From: an uncultured Pedosphaera sp.
GTDB lineage: Bacteria > Verrucomicrobiota > Verrucomicrobiia > Limisphaerales > Pedosphaeraceae
Direction of reading: 5' to 3'
Assembly (NCBI GenBank): GCA_903918755.1
Contig: CAIXFN010000021.1
Location: 1 to 49,938 of the forward strand
Length of the DNA stretch: 49,938 nt
This document shows, in pieces, positions 25,499 to 33,248 of this stretch. Below the pieces are notes generated by a model. The model was not told where the DNA came from and searched no databases. It was given only the letters and a program-made list of their open reading frames with translations. Positions within the stretch are counted from its first letter, which is position 1, and the number at the start of each line of letters is the position of its first letter. A program made the position numbers and the translations under genes.

Positions 25499-27532
25499 TC
25501 ACGCAATCCGCAAGGTACCGTCCGGGAGGGGCGGGGTTGCCCCCACCTTTCCTTGCGGCGTGCGGGTCAACAAGTTGCGGTACGTCGCCAGCGCCAGCAG
25601 CGGCCAACTGTTCCGGTACATGTCGTACTTCAAATAAAACACCCGCGGAAAACCCGTTCCGGTCGTTTCATGTTCGGTCCACGAGCCGTCCGGATTTTGC
25701 GTATCAATCAGATACTGGATCCCCCGCTTCAGGCTGGGTAAATGGGGATCATCAAAGGCGCACAAGCCCATCACCGCCCAAGCCGTCTGGGAAGCGGTAC
25801 TGGGGCCCTGGCCTTTCACCACCGGATCATCGTAAGTGTTGCAGCGTTCGCCCCAGCCCCCGTCTTCGTCATGTTGCACGCTTTCCAACCATTCCCGTCC
25901 CTTGACCAGCCACGGCTCGTTCATGTCCACCCCGAGCGCCCGCATACCCCGCAGCACCTGCCAGGTCCCGTAAATGAAATTCACCCCCCAGCGCCCGTAC
26001 CAGGAGCCGTCTTCCTCCTGTTCGTCCCGGAGGAACTGGATGGCTTTCCGAACCTGGGGATGATCCACCGAAAATCCTTCGTAGCCCACCAATTCCAGGA
26101 TGCGGGCCGTGATGTCCGCGCATTCCGGATCCAGCATCGCGTTGTGGTCGGCAAACGGCACCTTTTCGAGAATACCCTTGGTACAATCCTTGTCGAATGC
26201 CGCCCAGCCGCCGTCCTTGCATTGAAAGGTCATCATCCATTTCAAGCCCCGCTGGAAACACTCATCCCGCTTCCGGGGATCGCCCGTGGGAATTTTGCGC
26301 AACGCCAGCAGCACCATGGCGGTGTCATCCACATCCGGATTCCACTTGTTCTCGAATTCAAACACCCAGCCGCTCGGTTCCACGTCCACGGGGTTCTTGT
26401 ACTGCCAGTCCCCCCGGAACCGGATTTCCTTGCCGATCAACCACTCCGCCGCCTTTTTCATGGCGGGATGCTCCGGCGACACGCCGGACTCCGCCAGGCA
26501 GATCGCCACGATGGCGGTATCCCACACCGGGGAAAGGCAGGGCTCGATCCGCACCGAATTCTCGGTTTCATGCTCGAGATTCTTCAACTCGTGTTCCACC
26601 CGCTTAATCTGCGGATGATCATCCGGATACCCCAACGCCTTCAGCGCAATCAGGGAATTCAGCATGGAGGGGAAAATCGCCGCGAGACCGTTGGATCCTT
26701 CAAACCGCTCCAGCATCCATTCCTCGCACTTTTTGAGCGCCCGTTTGCGGAAGGGATGCATCCCCGCCGCCACCCAAAGTTCCGCGAATTTGTGCAACCG
26801 GTCGAGCCAGAGGAAGAAATTCCGCCAGGTGAACCGCTGCGGATCCCGCGGCATGGCCAAATCCCGCTCGTGATATCCTTCCGGGTACAATTCATCCAGC
26901 GTCACCGGAGTCTGGAGCGGGCGCGTGGGCTTGTAATGGTTGATGATCGCCAGGGGCACCAACATGGAGCGGCTCCACGAACTCATCTCCCAAAAATTGA
27001 CATGAAACCACTTGCCAATCAGGATGACTTCGCAGGGAATCGTCGGCACATAATTCCAGGGAAACAGCCCCAGCAACGCCAGGTAAAGCTTGGAAAATGT
27101 GTTCATGCGCGGCACCCCGCCCAGCGCCCGCGCCATGGCCCGCGCCCGCAACATCCGCGGATCCGTGGCCGGAATGCCCGCCAATTTGAGCGCCAGATAC
27201 GCCTTCGTCGTGGCGTTCACTTCCGACGGTCCGCCATGATAGATGTTCCAACCCCCGTCGGAGAGCTGCGTGGCAAAGAGATGATTGACCGCCTTCCGCT
27301 GCCAGCGCGGGTCCACCTTCCCGTTCCAATGATGGTACGCGATGGTATCCGACACGATGGTCGAATCGACTATCAACTCGCCAATCCAGTAGCCTTCGGG
27401 CTTTTGCTCGCGGAGCAAATAATTTTGGGACCGCTCAATGGCGGCATCCAATTCCATCCGTGGACGATGTCCGAAGGCTGACGGTTGCGGTTGCACTTCC
27501 AATTTTCTGGCCTGAGTTTCCGTAACTGACAC
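25499..27532 (-). CDS. shc: Squalene-hopene cyclase
   Basis: This 677-residue terpene cyclase converts squalene to hopene/hopanol, the core of membrane hopanoids. The catalytic acid motif DVDDTA is at about 400-405. Several QW repeats are present (QLSDGGWNIY, QCKDGGWAAF, EEDGSWYGRWGVNFIYGTW, QNPDGSWTEH), with the conserved C-terminal FYLKYDMYRNSWPLLALATY. Length is normal for the family. GTG at 27532 is taken; an ATG at 27457 (MELDAAIERSQNYLLREQ) would also retain the whole conserved region. The enzyme is expected to be a monotopic membrane protein. No other hopanoid gene lies nearby; dapF is divergent. Confidence 0.95.
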   Translation of the reverse strand: MSVTETQARKLEVQPQPSAFGHRPRMELDAAIERSQNYLLREQKPEGYWIGELIVDSTIVSDTIAYHHWNGKVDPRWQRKAVNHLFATQLSDGGWNIYHGGPSEVNATTKAYLALKLAGIPATDPRMLRARAMARALGGVPRMNTFSKLYLALLGLFPWNYVPTIPCEVILIGKWFHVNFWEMSSWSRSMLVPLAIINHYKPTRPLQTPVTLDELYPEGYHERDLAMPRDPQRFTWRNFFLWLDRLHKFAELWVAAGMHPFRKRALKKCEEWMLERFEGSNGLAAIFPSMLNSLIALKALGYPDDHPQIKRVEHELKNLEHETENSVRIEPCLSPVWDTAIVAICLAESGVSPEHPAMKKAAEWLIGKEIRFRGDWQYKNPVDVEPSGWVFEFENKWNPDVDDTAMVLLALRKIPTGDPRKRDECFQRGLKWMMTFQCKDGGWAAFDKDCTKGILEKVPFADHNAMLDPECADITARILELVGYEGFSVDHPQVRKAIQFLRDEQEEDGSWYGRWGVNFIYGTWQVLRGMRALGVDMNEPWLVKGREWLESVQHDEDGGWGERCNTYDDPVVKGQGPSTASQTAWAVMGLCAFDDPHLPSLKRGIQYLIDTQNPDGSWTEHETTGTGFPRVFYLKYDMYRNSWPLLALATYRNLLTRTPQGKVGATPPLPDGTLRIA

Positions 27533-27619
27533 GTCCGAATCATTGCGAACCCCCAGTTGGCCTGTAAAGCGTTTTATCGCCGGTTGAAAACCCCGCCCAT
27601 TTCGGTTAGCCTCCCCCCC

Positions 27620-28429
27620 ATGTTACTGGAATTCACGAAAATGAACGGTGCCGGCAATGATTTCATCCTGCTCGACAACCGCGCCGGAAAACTCCGCCTC
27701 ACCCCGGAACAGGTGGTGCGCCTCTGCCACCGCCAACGGGGTATCGGAGCTGATGGCCTCATTTCCCTGATTCCCTCCCCCACCACCGCAGCCGACTGGG
27801 CCTGGGATTTCTACAACAATGACGGCAGTCTCGCCGACATGTGCGGCAACGGGGCTCGCTGCTTCGCCCGCTTTATCAGCCGCCTGACTGGCTCCGACCG
27901 CGACCTCACTTTTGCCACCGGGGCGGGCATCATCAAAGCCAGCTTCCAAGGCGAGCGCGTCACCGTCAGCCTCACCAAACCCCACGGCCTGCGACTTCAT
28001 GAATCCGTGGGCCTCTCGGTCGGCGACCAAACCATTCATTCGGTGAATACCGGGGTGCCTCATGCCGTGATGTTTGTGCCGGACGCCGACCAGGCCATGG
28101 TCCAGCAACTCGGCCAGGAAATTCGCCGCCACACCCATTTCGCCCCCAAGGGCACCAACGTCAATTTTGTCCAGCGTCTCCCGGAAGGTGGCATCCGCGT
28201 CCGCACCTATGAACGCGGCGTGGAAGGGGAAACGCTCGCTTGCGGCACCGGGGTCACCGCCTCCGCCCTGATTTCCGCCACCGTCCACCATTTGACTTCC
28301 CCCGTCCGCGTTCAGGTCCAAGGGGGCGATCATCTGGAAGTTGCCTTCCAGAATGAGAATGGCAACTTCACGGACGTCCGGCTGACCGGACCGGCGGACT
28401 TCGTGTTCACCGGCCGGATCGAGCTCTGA
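27620..28429 (+). CDS. dapF: Diaminopimelate epimerase
   Basis: This 269-residue cytoplasmic enzyme interconverts LL- and meso-diaminopimelate in the lysine and peptidoglycan pathway. It begins FTKMNGAGNDFILLDNR. The two catalytic cysteines are visible: Cys75 in MCGNGARCFARF and Cys208 in ACGTGVTAS. The substrate-binding GNGAR and ERGVEGET motifs are also present. ATG at 27620 matches the family start; 21 in-frame codons upstream are not conserved-looking. It is divergent from squalene-hopene cyclase across 87 bases that must hold both promoters. Confidence 0.96.
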   Translation: MLLEFTKMNGAGNDFILLDNRAGKLRLTPEQVVRLCHRQRGIGADGLISLIPSPTTAADWAWDFYNNDGSLADMCGNGARCFARFISRLTGSDRDLTFATGAGIIKASFQGERVTVSLTKPHGLRLHESVGLSVGDQTIHSVNTGVPHAVMFVPDADQAMVQQLGQEIRRHTHFAPKGTNVNFVQRLPEGGIRVRTYERGVEGETLACGTGVTASALISATVHHLTSPVRVQVQGGDHLEVAFQNENGNFTDVRLTGPADFVFTGRIEL

Positions 28430-28437
28430 TCCCTCGG

Positions 28438-29199
28438 CTATAATTTACGCAACTGGATGGCGCGCAAGGCACTGCGGGTTTCGTAGGCCGCCACTCCGAG
28501 CGGTTTGGAAAGTTCAATTTCGCCGAACCGCAGGGAGATCTTCCGGTCTTTGGTGACCAGATTCACGATTTGTTGGTCGTCCAGCCAGGCTTCGATCTTG
28601 GCCGGGGTTACGCGTACCCGGATGCGATACCAGTGGTCTTTATCGATCTTCATGTACTGGGAAGTCTCATTCTCTGAGGCATCCTGTCCGTCCACGCTGG
28701 ATAATCCCACAATCCCCCCACCCCAGCCGCCCAAAATCAGGCTGCACCAGGATTTCGCCACCGGAAATGTCAACCCGCAGAAAAAGTCCGACCCATCCAA
28801 TTTGATCGCCTCCAAGGCGATTTCATAATTCATGGTGGGGGCTTCGTTGGTCCAGTTCACGCCCGTGAGGGGATCCCCCGCCTCCATCACCATCAACCCG
28901 GCTTCGCAATGCGTCTCGGCATGTCCGGCAAAATCGGTAAATTTCCATCCCGTCAAGGTCTTGCCATCAAACAACGGCTGCCAGCCCTCCCCCGGCACCG
29001 GCACCGCGGGAATGGCCGCCAGCTTGATCAACTTGGCTTTGGCTTCCCCCACCGCCGCCTTGGCCACCCCGGCCGCATCCCCCGCTTTGGCGGGAACCGC
29101 TTTTTCCTGGGCATGAGCCCCCGCGATCCCGCCGGCCACGACAGCCACCGCGAGGATCAAACCAAGACAACATCCGTTGGCGGAAAATGGGTTCTTCAT
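28438..29199 (-). CDS. Secreted DUF1080 (3-keto-disaccharide hydrolase-like) protein
   Basis: This is a 253-residue exported protein. A signal peptide (MKNPFSANGCCLGLILAVAV... ending AHA/QEK) is followed by an Ala/Lys-rich spacer and a DUF1080 beta-sandwich domain beginning GWQPLFDGKTLTGWKFTDF at about residue 75. Further family features are EIALEAIKLDGSDFFCGLTF, WYRIRVRVTPAKIEAWLDDQ and the closing RSALRAIQLRKL. DUF1080 proteins are abundant in Verrucomicrobia and Planctomycetes and act on or bind sugars. GAGG lies upstream of the chosen ATG. It is convergent to dapF with an 8-base gap. The substrate is unknown. Confidence 0.88.
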   Translation of the reverse strand: MKNPFSANGCCLGLILAVAVVAGGIAGAHAQEKAVPAKAGDAAGVAKAAVGEAKAKLIKLAAIPAVPVPGEGWQPLFDGKTLTGWKFTDFAGHAETHCEAGLMVMEAGDPLTGVNWTNEAPTMNYEIALEAIKLDGSDFFCGLTFPVAKSWCSLILGGWGGGIVGLSSVDGQDASENETSQYMKIDKDHWYRIRVRVTPAKIEAWLDDQQIVNLVTKDRKISLRFGEIELSKPLGVAAYETRSALRAIQLRKL

Positions 29200-29290
29200 A
29201 AAGCAACATCCTCGTTTTGACACCCCGCCATTGGCAACCAAAATTTTACCATCGCCGCCCCGCCTGGTTCCTCCTAACTTAATCTTTGTC

Positions 29291-29626
29291 ATGCCGCCGC
29301 GTCCGCCCAAAGTATCAAATCCGCCACCACCTGCCACCCCGACTCGCTATCTCAGCCTGCATCCGGACGGCCTCCTGCTCGCGGTCAAATTACAACCCCG
29401 GGCTCCCGCCAACGAAATCCTCGGCCCCCTGGGTGAGGAACTCCGCATTCGCGTCACCGCCCCGCCGGTGGATGCCGCCGCCAATGAAGCCCTGCTCCGC
29501 CTGTTGGCCGAAAAACTGCAGTGCAGCCGCAGCCAGATCGAACTCTTTCGCGGCCACACCGCCCGCCACAAACTCATCAAACTCCGCGGCATCTCGCTCG
29601 CCCAAGCCACCGCCCGGCTGGTCTGA
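29291..29626 (+). CDS. DUF167 (YggU-like) family protein
   Basis: This 111-residue small protein has the DUF167 core: LAVKLQPRAPANEILGPLGE, LRIRVTAPPVDAAANEALLR, LLAEKLQCSRSQIELFRGHT and ARHKLIKLRGIS. The family is widespread and has no settled function. A proline-rich N-terminus of about 18 residues precedes the domain. ATG at 29291 is chosen; an upstream in-frame start at 29177 would overlap the signal peptide region of the divergent DUF1080 gene. No clear ribosome-binding site is seen. Confidence 0.88.
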   Translation: MPPRPPKVSNPPPPATPTRYLSLHPDGLLLAVKLQPRAPANEILGPLGEELRIRVTAPPVDAAANEALLRLLAEKLQCSRSQIELFRGHTARHKLIKLRGISLAQATARLV

Positions 29627-29733
29627 GTTCCAATCCGGCTCGGGCGGATCACCGGCGGTGTCGCGCCCGCCAAGAATCAGTCCCCGGCCATTTTGCGCTT
29701 GCAGTTTGTGTCGCCGGGAGGAACCTTTAGCCC

Positions 29734-32418
29734 ATGAAACCCGGGGGTACAGACTTAGTGTTCGGACGGCTTATGCCCGCCCAGATTCTCACGCGATTCC
29801 TAGTGTTTGCATGGCTGTTTTGGGGCCCCGGCCCAACCCGGCTTTCCGCGTTCACCTTCACCCTCCTGTCGTCGAATCAATTGGTGACCTTGAACGTGGA
29901 CCACGCTCCAATGGGCACCTGCTCGACCATGACCTACGGTTTCCAGGATTCGGCGTGTGGCGTGGGCACTTCCAATGGCCAGTTTCCTTACTTCCAACGT
30001 GTGGGGGGCGTGCTCGTGGGCCTGTCCAACAACGCCGGAATGCAAATCATGCCGTTTGTTACCGCCGCCGCGAACCTCTCCAGCACCGCGCGTTTTTTCG
30101 CCACGAACGACATTCAACGGACGCTCACGCCAGGAACGGACGATTATCTCATCGCCGGTAACCTTGGCTTTTCCCATTACAGTCCGGCCTGGTCCATGCC
30201 AGACATTAACACCGCCAGCCTCAGTGATCGGCGGCGTTGTTTCCTCCCGGCCACCTGGATGGTCTTCACCATCAACAACACCAACAGCACGCCGGCGGAC
30301 TTCTATTTCGGCCTCCCGGTCGCGGTGACTGCCCGCTCCTTCGCAAATGGGGCCTACCAGGGGTTTGCGCAAGGCGAGGCCGCGCTGGCGGTGCCCACCG
30401 GCAGTTGCGACATTCTGACCGGCGCGCGCTTGACCGCGGTGTTCAACGGCATGTCTCAGGGATTCGCCTTTCACGTGACGGTTCCCGCGGGCCAGACCCG
30501 GTCATTGATGGTCGTCCTGGCGTATTACCGCAGCACGGTGCTGGATGGCCGGACGGGATCACACTATTATTACACCTCACTTTTTCCTTCCATCGACAGC
30601 GTGGTGGACACGGCTTTTGCCGGATTTGCGGACGCGCAGGCCCGGTGCCGCCAATTGACGGCGGCGATGGGGCGCGCCGGGCTAAACCCTTACCGCCAAT
30701 TTCTGGCCAGCCATGCCCTGCATTCTTATATGGCGGATACGGCCTGCTTGATCGATCCCCAAGGACGGGTGCATTGGTGGGAAGTGGAGGGGTTCTTCAA
30801 CTACATCAACACCTTTGACCTGACTGTCGACCATGCCTTTTTCGATTCCTGCATGCACCCCTGGGCGCTTCGGAATGTGCTGGACGGCTTTTCGGGCGCC
30901 CTCACGGGGGTGGGGTACAGTTACAGCAGTCCCCTCTTTAGCGCCTCCTCCGGAACTCAGGTTGCGAGCGCCGGATTCTCCTTCGATCACGACATGGGTG
31001 CCTGGCCGAATTCCAGCACCGGGCCGGCGTACGGCGCCAACATGGGCCAGGAGGAATTGCAGGCTTGGATTCTTTCCGCCGGGGTGTACTGGAGTCGCAG
31101 CGGGGACCATGCCTGGCTGACCAACAATCTGGCGGTTCTGCAAAATTGCCTCAACTCGATGCTCTTGCGGGACAATACGACCCCGGCGTTGCGCGATGGC
31201 GTGACCAAGAACGTCAATTCCGGCGAAATCACCACCTTCGATTCCCTGGATAACTCCCTCCTCCGCCCGGCTTTCAGCGGGCGATTGGCCGTGCGGAATT
31301 GGGCCTGCTATGTGGCCTTGAACGCGATGTTCGCGCAAATCGGCGACGCCACGGACGCCGCGAGCAGCCAGGCCAGTGCCGCCTACACGGCGCAAACGAT
31401 TGTCAATCGCTGGAACACCTATCGCGGCACCCTGGGCTACCTTCCGGCAATGCTGGATGGCAGTGACAACGCGGCCATCATCCCGATGATTGAAGGATTG
31501 GTGTATCCAGCCGTGATGGGCTTAACCAACGCGATGGACCGCAGCGGCGGACCTTACGCCGCCATGCTTCAGGCGTTGTCCAATCATCTGGCCGCGGTGC
31601 TGGTTCCGGGCCGCTGCATTGGTCTCCCCGCCGGGGGGTGGCAGATGACCAGCGCCACCACCCTTACCTGGCAAAGCAAAATCTTTATCTGCCAATATGT
31701 GGCGGAAGCCGTCCTGGGATTCCACGGCGATTTGATCAATGGCGCGGTCGATCAGGTTCATGCCAGCATCCAGATTGAGTCCGCGCCGGTGCAAGCCTAC
31801 TGCGACGCGGTGGACGGGTCCGGCGCTTCCAATTCCGCCGGGGGGCCGCATTATCCCCGCGCCGTCACCACTTCCCTTTGGTGGTTGAGTCCCACCAACA
31901 ACCCCGCCTATCCCACCCCCGCCGCCGCGCCGGAAGCTCCGACGGGGTTCTCCGGCATCGCCGGGGACCGGCAGGTTCTGCTATCCTGGCCGGGGGTCCC
32001 GCTCGCGACCGCGGGTTACAACCTCCGGCGGGGCGCCGTGAGCGGCGGGCCATACCTCATCCTGACCAACGGCTTGTCGGGGGCCAGCTATTTCGATTCC
32101 GGCCTGGTCAATGGCACCACGTATTACTACGTGCTGACCGCGACCAATTCCGTGGGAGAAAGCGTCTTTTCGGCCGAGCTAAAGGCCATTCCCGTGCCGG
32201 GCATCAGCCCGAGTCTGGTCGCCTCTGCCAGTCTGGCGGGCGTGACTATTACCTGGCCTCCCGCCTATGCCGGCTGGATCCTGCAGACCAATGCGGTGGG
32301 CCTGGGGCAACCCGGCGCGTGGGGCGATGTCCCGAACTCGCCGGGCACTTCCCAAATAATTTTGCCGGCCGGCGACCCTAAAGCGCCAATTCGGTTCTTC
32401 CGTTTACGCCACCCATAA
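29734..32418 (+). CDS. Secreted GH52-type beta-xylosidase with fibronectin III module
   Basis: This 894-residue protein closely resembles glycoside hydrolase family 52, known as retaining beta-xylosidases. Matching stretches are NTFDLTVDHAFFDSCMHPWA, GFSFDHDMGAWPNS, GQEELQAWILSAGVYWSRSG, GEITTFDSLDNSLL, IIPMIEGLVYP and a YPRAVTTSLWWL end. Glu352 (VEGFFNYINTFDL) aligns with the family nucleophile, and Asp503 or Asp506 in TTFDSLD is the probable acid/base. An N-terminal hydrophobic signal indicates export. After the catalytic part come a fibronectin III domain (about 733-820, PEAPTGFSGIAGDRQVLLSW) and a C-terminal module ending FFRLRHP. GGGAGGAA lies 12 bases before the ATG. It would release xylose from xylo-oligosaccharides outside the cytoplasm. 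The family call rests on remembered similarity. Confidence 0.85.
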   Translation: MKPGGTDLVFGRLMPAQILTRFLVFAWLFWGPGPTRLSAFTFTLLSSNQLVTLNVDHAPMGTCSTMTYGFQDSACGVGTSNGQFPYFQRVGGVLVGLSNNAGMQIMPFVTAAANLSSTARFFATNDIQRTLTPGTDDYLIAGNLGFSHYSPAWSMPDINTASLSDRRRCFLPATWMVFTINNTNSTPADFYFGLPVAVTARSFANGAYQGFAQGEAALAVPTGSCDILTGARLTAVFNGMSQGFAFHVTVPAGQTRSLMVVLAYYRSTVLDGRTGSHYYYTSLFPSIDSVVDTAFAGFADAQARCRQLTAAMGRAGLNPYRQFLASHALHSYMADTACLIDPQGRVHWWEVEGFFNYINTFDLTVDHAFFDSCMHPWALRNVLDGFSGALTGVGYSYSSPLFSASSGTQVASAGFSFDHDMGAWPNSSTGPAYGANMGQEELQAWILSAGVYWSRSGDHAWLTNNLAVLQNCLNSMLLRDNTTPALRDGVTKNVNSGEITTFDSLDNSLLRPAFSGRLAVRNWACYVALNAMFAQIGDATDAASSQASAAYTAQTIVNRWNTYRGTLGYLPAMLDGSDNAAIIPMIEGLVYPAVMGLTNAMDRSGGPYAAMLQALSNHLAAVLVPGRCIGLPAGGWQMTSATTLTWQSKIFICQYVAEAVLGFHGDLINGAVDQVHASIQIESAPVQAYCDAVDGSGASNSAGGPHYPRAVTTSLWWLSPTNNPAYPTPAAAPEAPTGFSGIAGDRQVLLSWPGVPLATAGYNLRRGAVSGGPYLILTNGLSGASYFDSGLVNGTTYYYVLTATNSVGESVFSAELKAIPVPGISPSLVASASLAGVTITWPPAYAGWILQTNAVGLGQPGAWGDVPNSPGTSQIILPAGDPKAPIRFFRLRHP

Positions 32419-32483
32419 GGCGGCCAAAAAAATCTGACTAATTACGAAATCCGCGTCCCAACGCCATGAGCGCGACGCGTGTC

Positions 32484-32514
32484 CCCCACTCCTCCCGCGG
32501 AGGGAGGAGTGGGG
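32484..32514. other. Strong palindromic hairpin between convergent genes
   Basis: A perfect 13-bp stem (CCCCACTCCTCCC pairs with GGGAGGAGTGGGG) with a 5-base loop sits between the GH52 gene and the convergent response regulator gene. No T-tract follows on either strand. It may act as a 3'-end stabiliser, a factor-dependent terminator for both transcripts, or a REP-like element. Confidence 0.6.
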
Positions 32515-32579
32515 AGAGGAGATCCCAGCAATTTTCCAGGCGCGAATTCAGAAGTCCTTCGTCTCCCGCCCGACCGCCG

Positions 32580-33230
32580 CTAACTGCGCCGCTCCGCCTC
32601 CAACTCCCCCACCCGCTTTTCCAATTCGACACTCCGCCGTACCGCTGCGTGCAGTTCGCTCTGGACCCGTTCCAGTTCCCCGTTGTGCTGATCCAGGCGG
32701 GCTTCGAGTTCGGCCATTTTTGCCCGCGCCTGGCACGTCATGAACCACTTCTTCGTCAGGGCATGGGCCAATTGCAGGACCTCCACATTGTCGAACGGCT
32801 TCTTCAGGATCAGCAAACTGTCGGTTTTGCCCAGGCTTTGGATGATCTCGCTCCACGTATGATCCGAGTACGCCGTGCAGATCACCACTTGCAATTCCGG
32901 GTCGCGTTGCCAGAGGTGCCGGATGGTTTCGATGCCGTCCCATCCGGGCGGCATCCGTAAATCCACGAACGCCATGGCATAGGGCCGTCCCTGCGCCAGG
33001 GCCTTCTCCACCAACGCCAACCCCTCCTGGCCCTGGTAGGCGGAATCCAGGACAAATTCCGAAAGTACCGACGCCACCGGGGCTTCCCCAAAAATGGCCG
33101 CCTCATCCGCCGCCAGATCATTGGGCGCGATCGCCGGACAGAGAATCTTGGCGATGTCCTCGTGAATCCGGGGGTTGTCGTCAATGATCAATACCCGATG
33201 ACTCCCTTCCACTGTTTCGTAGGCATGCAT
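32580..33230 (-). CDS. Response regulator with C-terminal coiled coil
   Basis: This is a 216-residue protein with a receiver domain (about 12-150): acidic pair Asp17/Asp18 (VLIIDDNPRIHEDI), phospho-acceptor Asp90 (FVDLRMPPGWDG), Thr/Ser position VVICTAYSD and Lys in LILKKPFD. The loop after the first helix is about 25 residues longer than usual. The C-terminus (about 165-216) is a charged heptad-rich coiled coil (MAELEARLDQHNGELERVQ, SVELEKRVGELEAE) with no DNA-binding domain. It likely works by protein interaction or dimerises as an input to another regulator. GAGGGAAG lies upstream. It follows the histidine kinase gene by 18 bases, its probable partner. Confidence 0.9.
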   Translation of the reverse strand: MHAYETVEGSHRVLIIDDNPRIHEDIAKILCPAIAPNDLAADEAAIFGEAPVASVLSEFVLDSAYQGQEGLALVEKALAQGRPYAMAFVDLRMPPGWDGIETIRHLWQRDPELQVVICTAYSDHTWSEIIQSLGKTDSLLILKKPFDNVEVLQLAHALTKKWFMTCQARAKMAELEARLDQHNGELERVQSELHAAVRRSVELEKRVGELEAERRS

Positions 33231-33248
33231 ACTGACGCTTCCCTCTCT

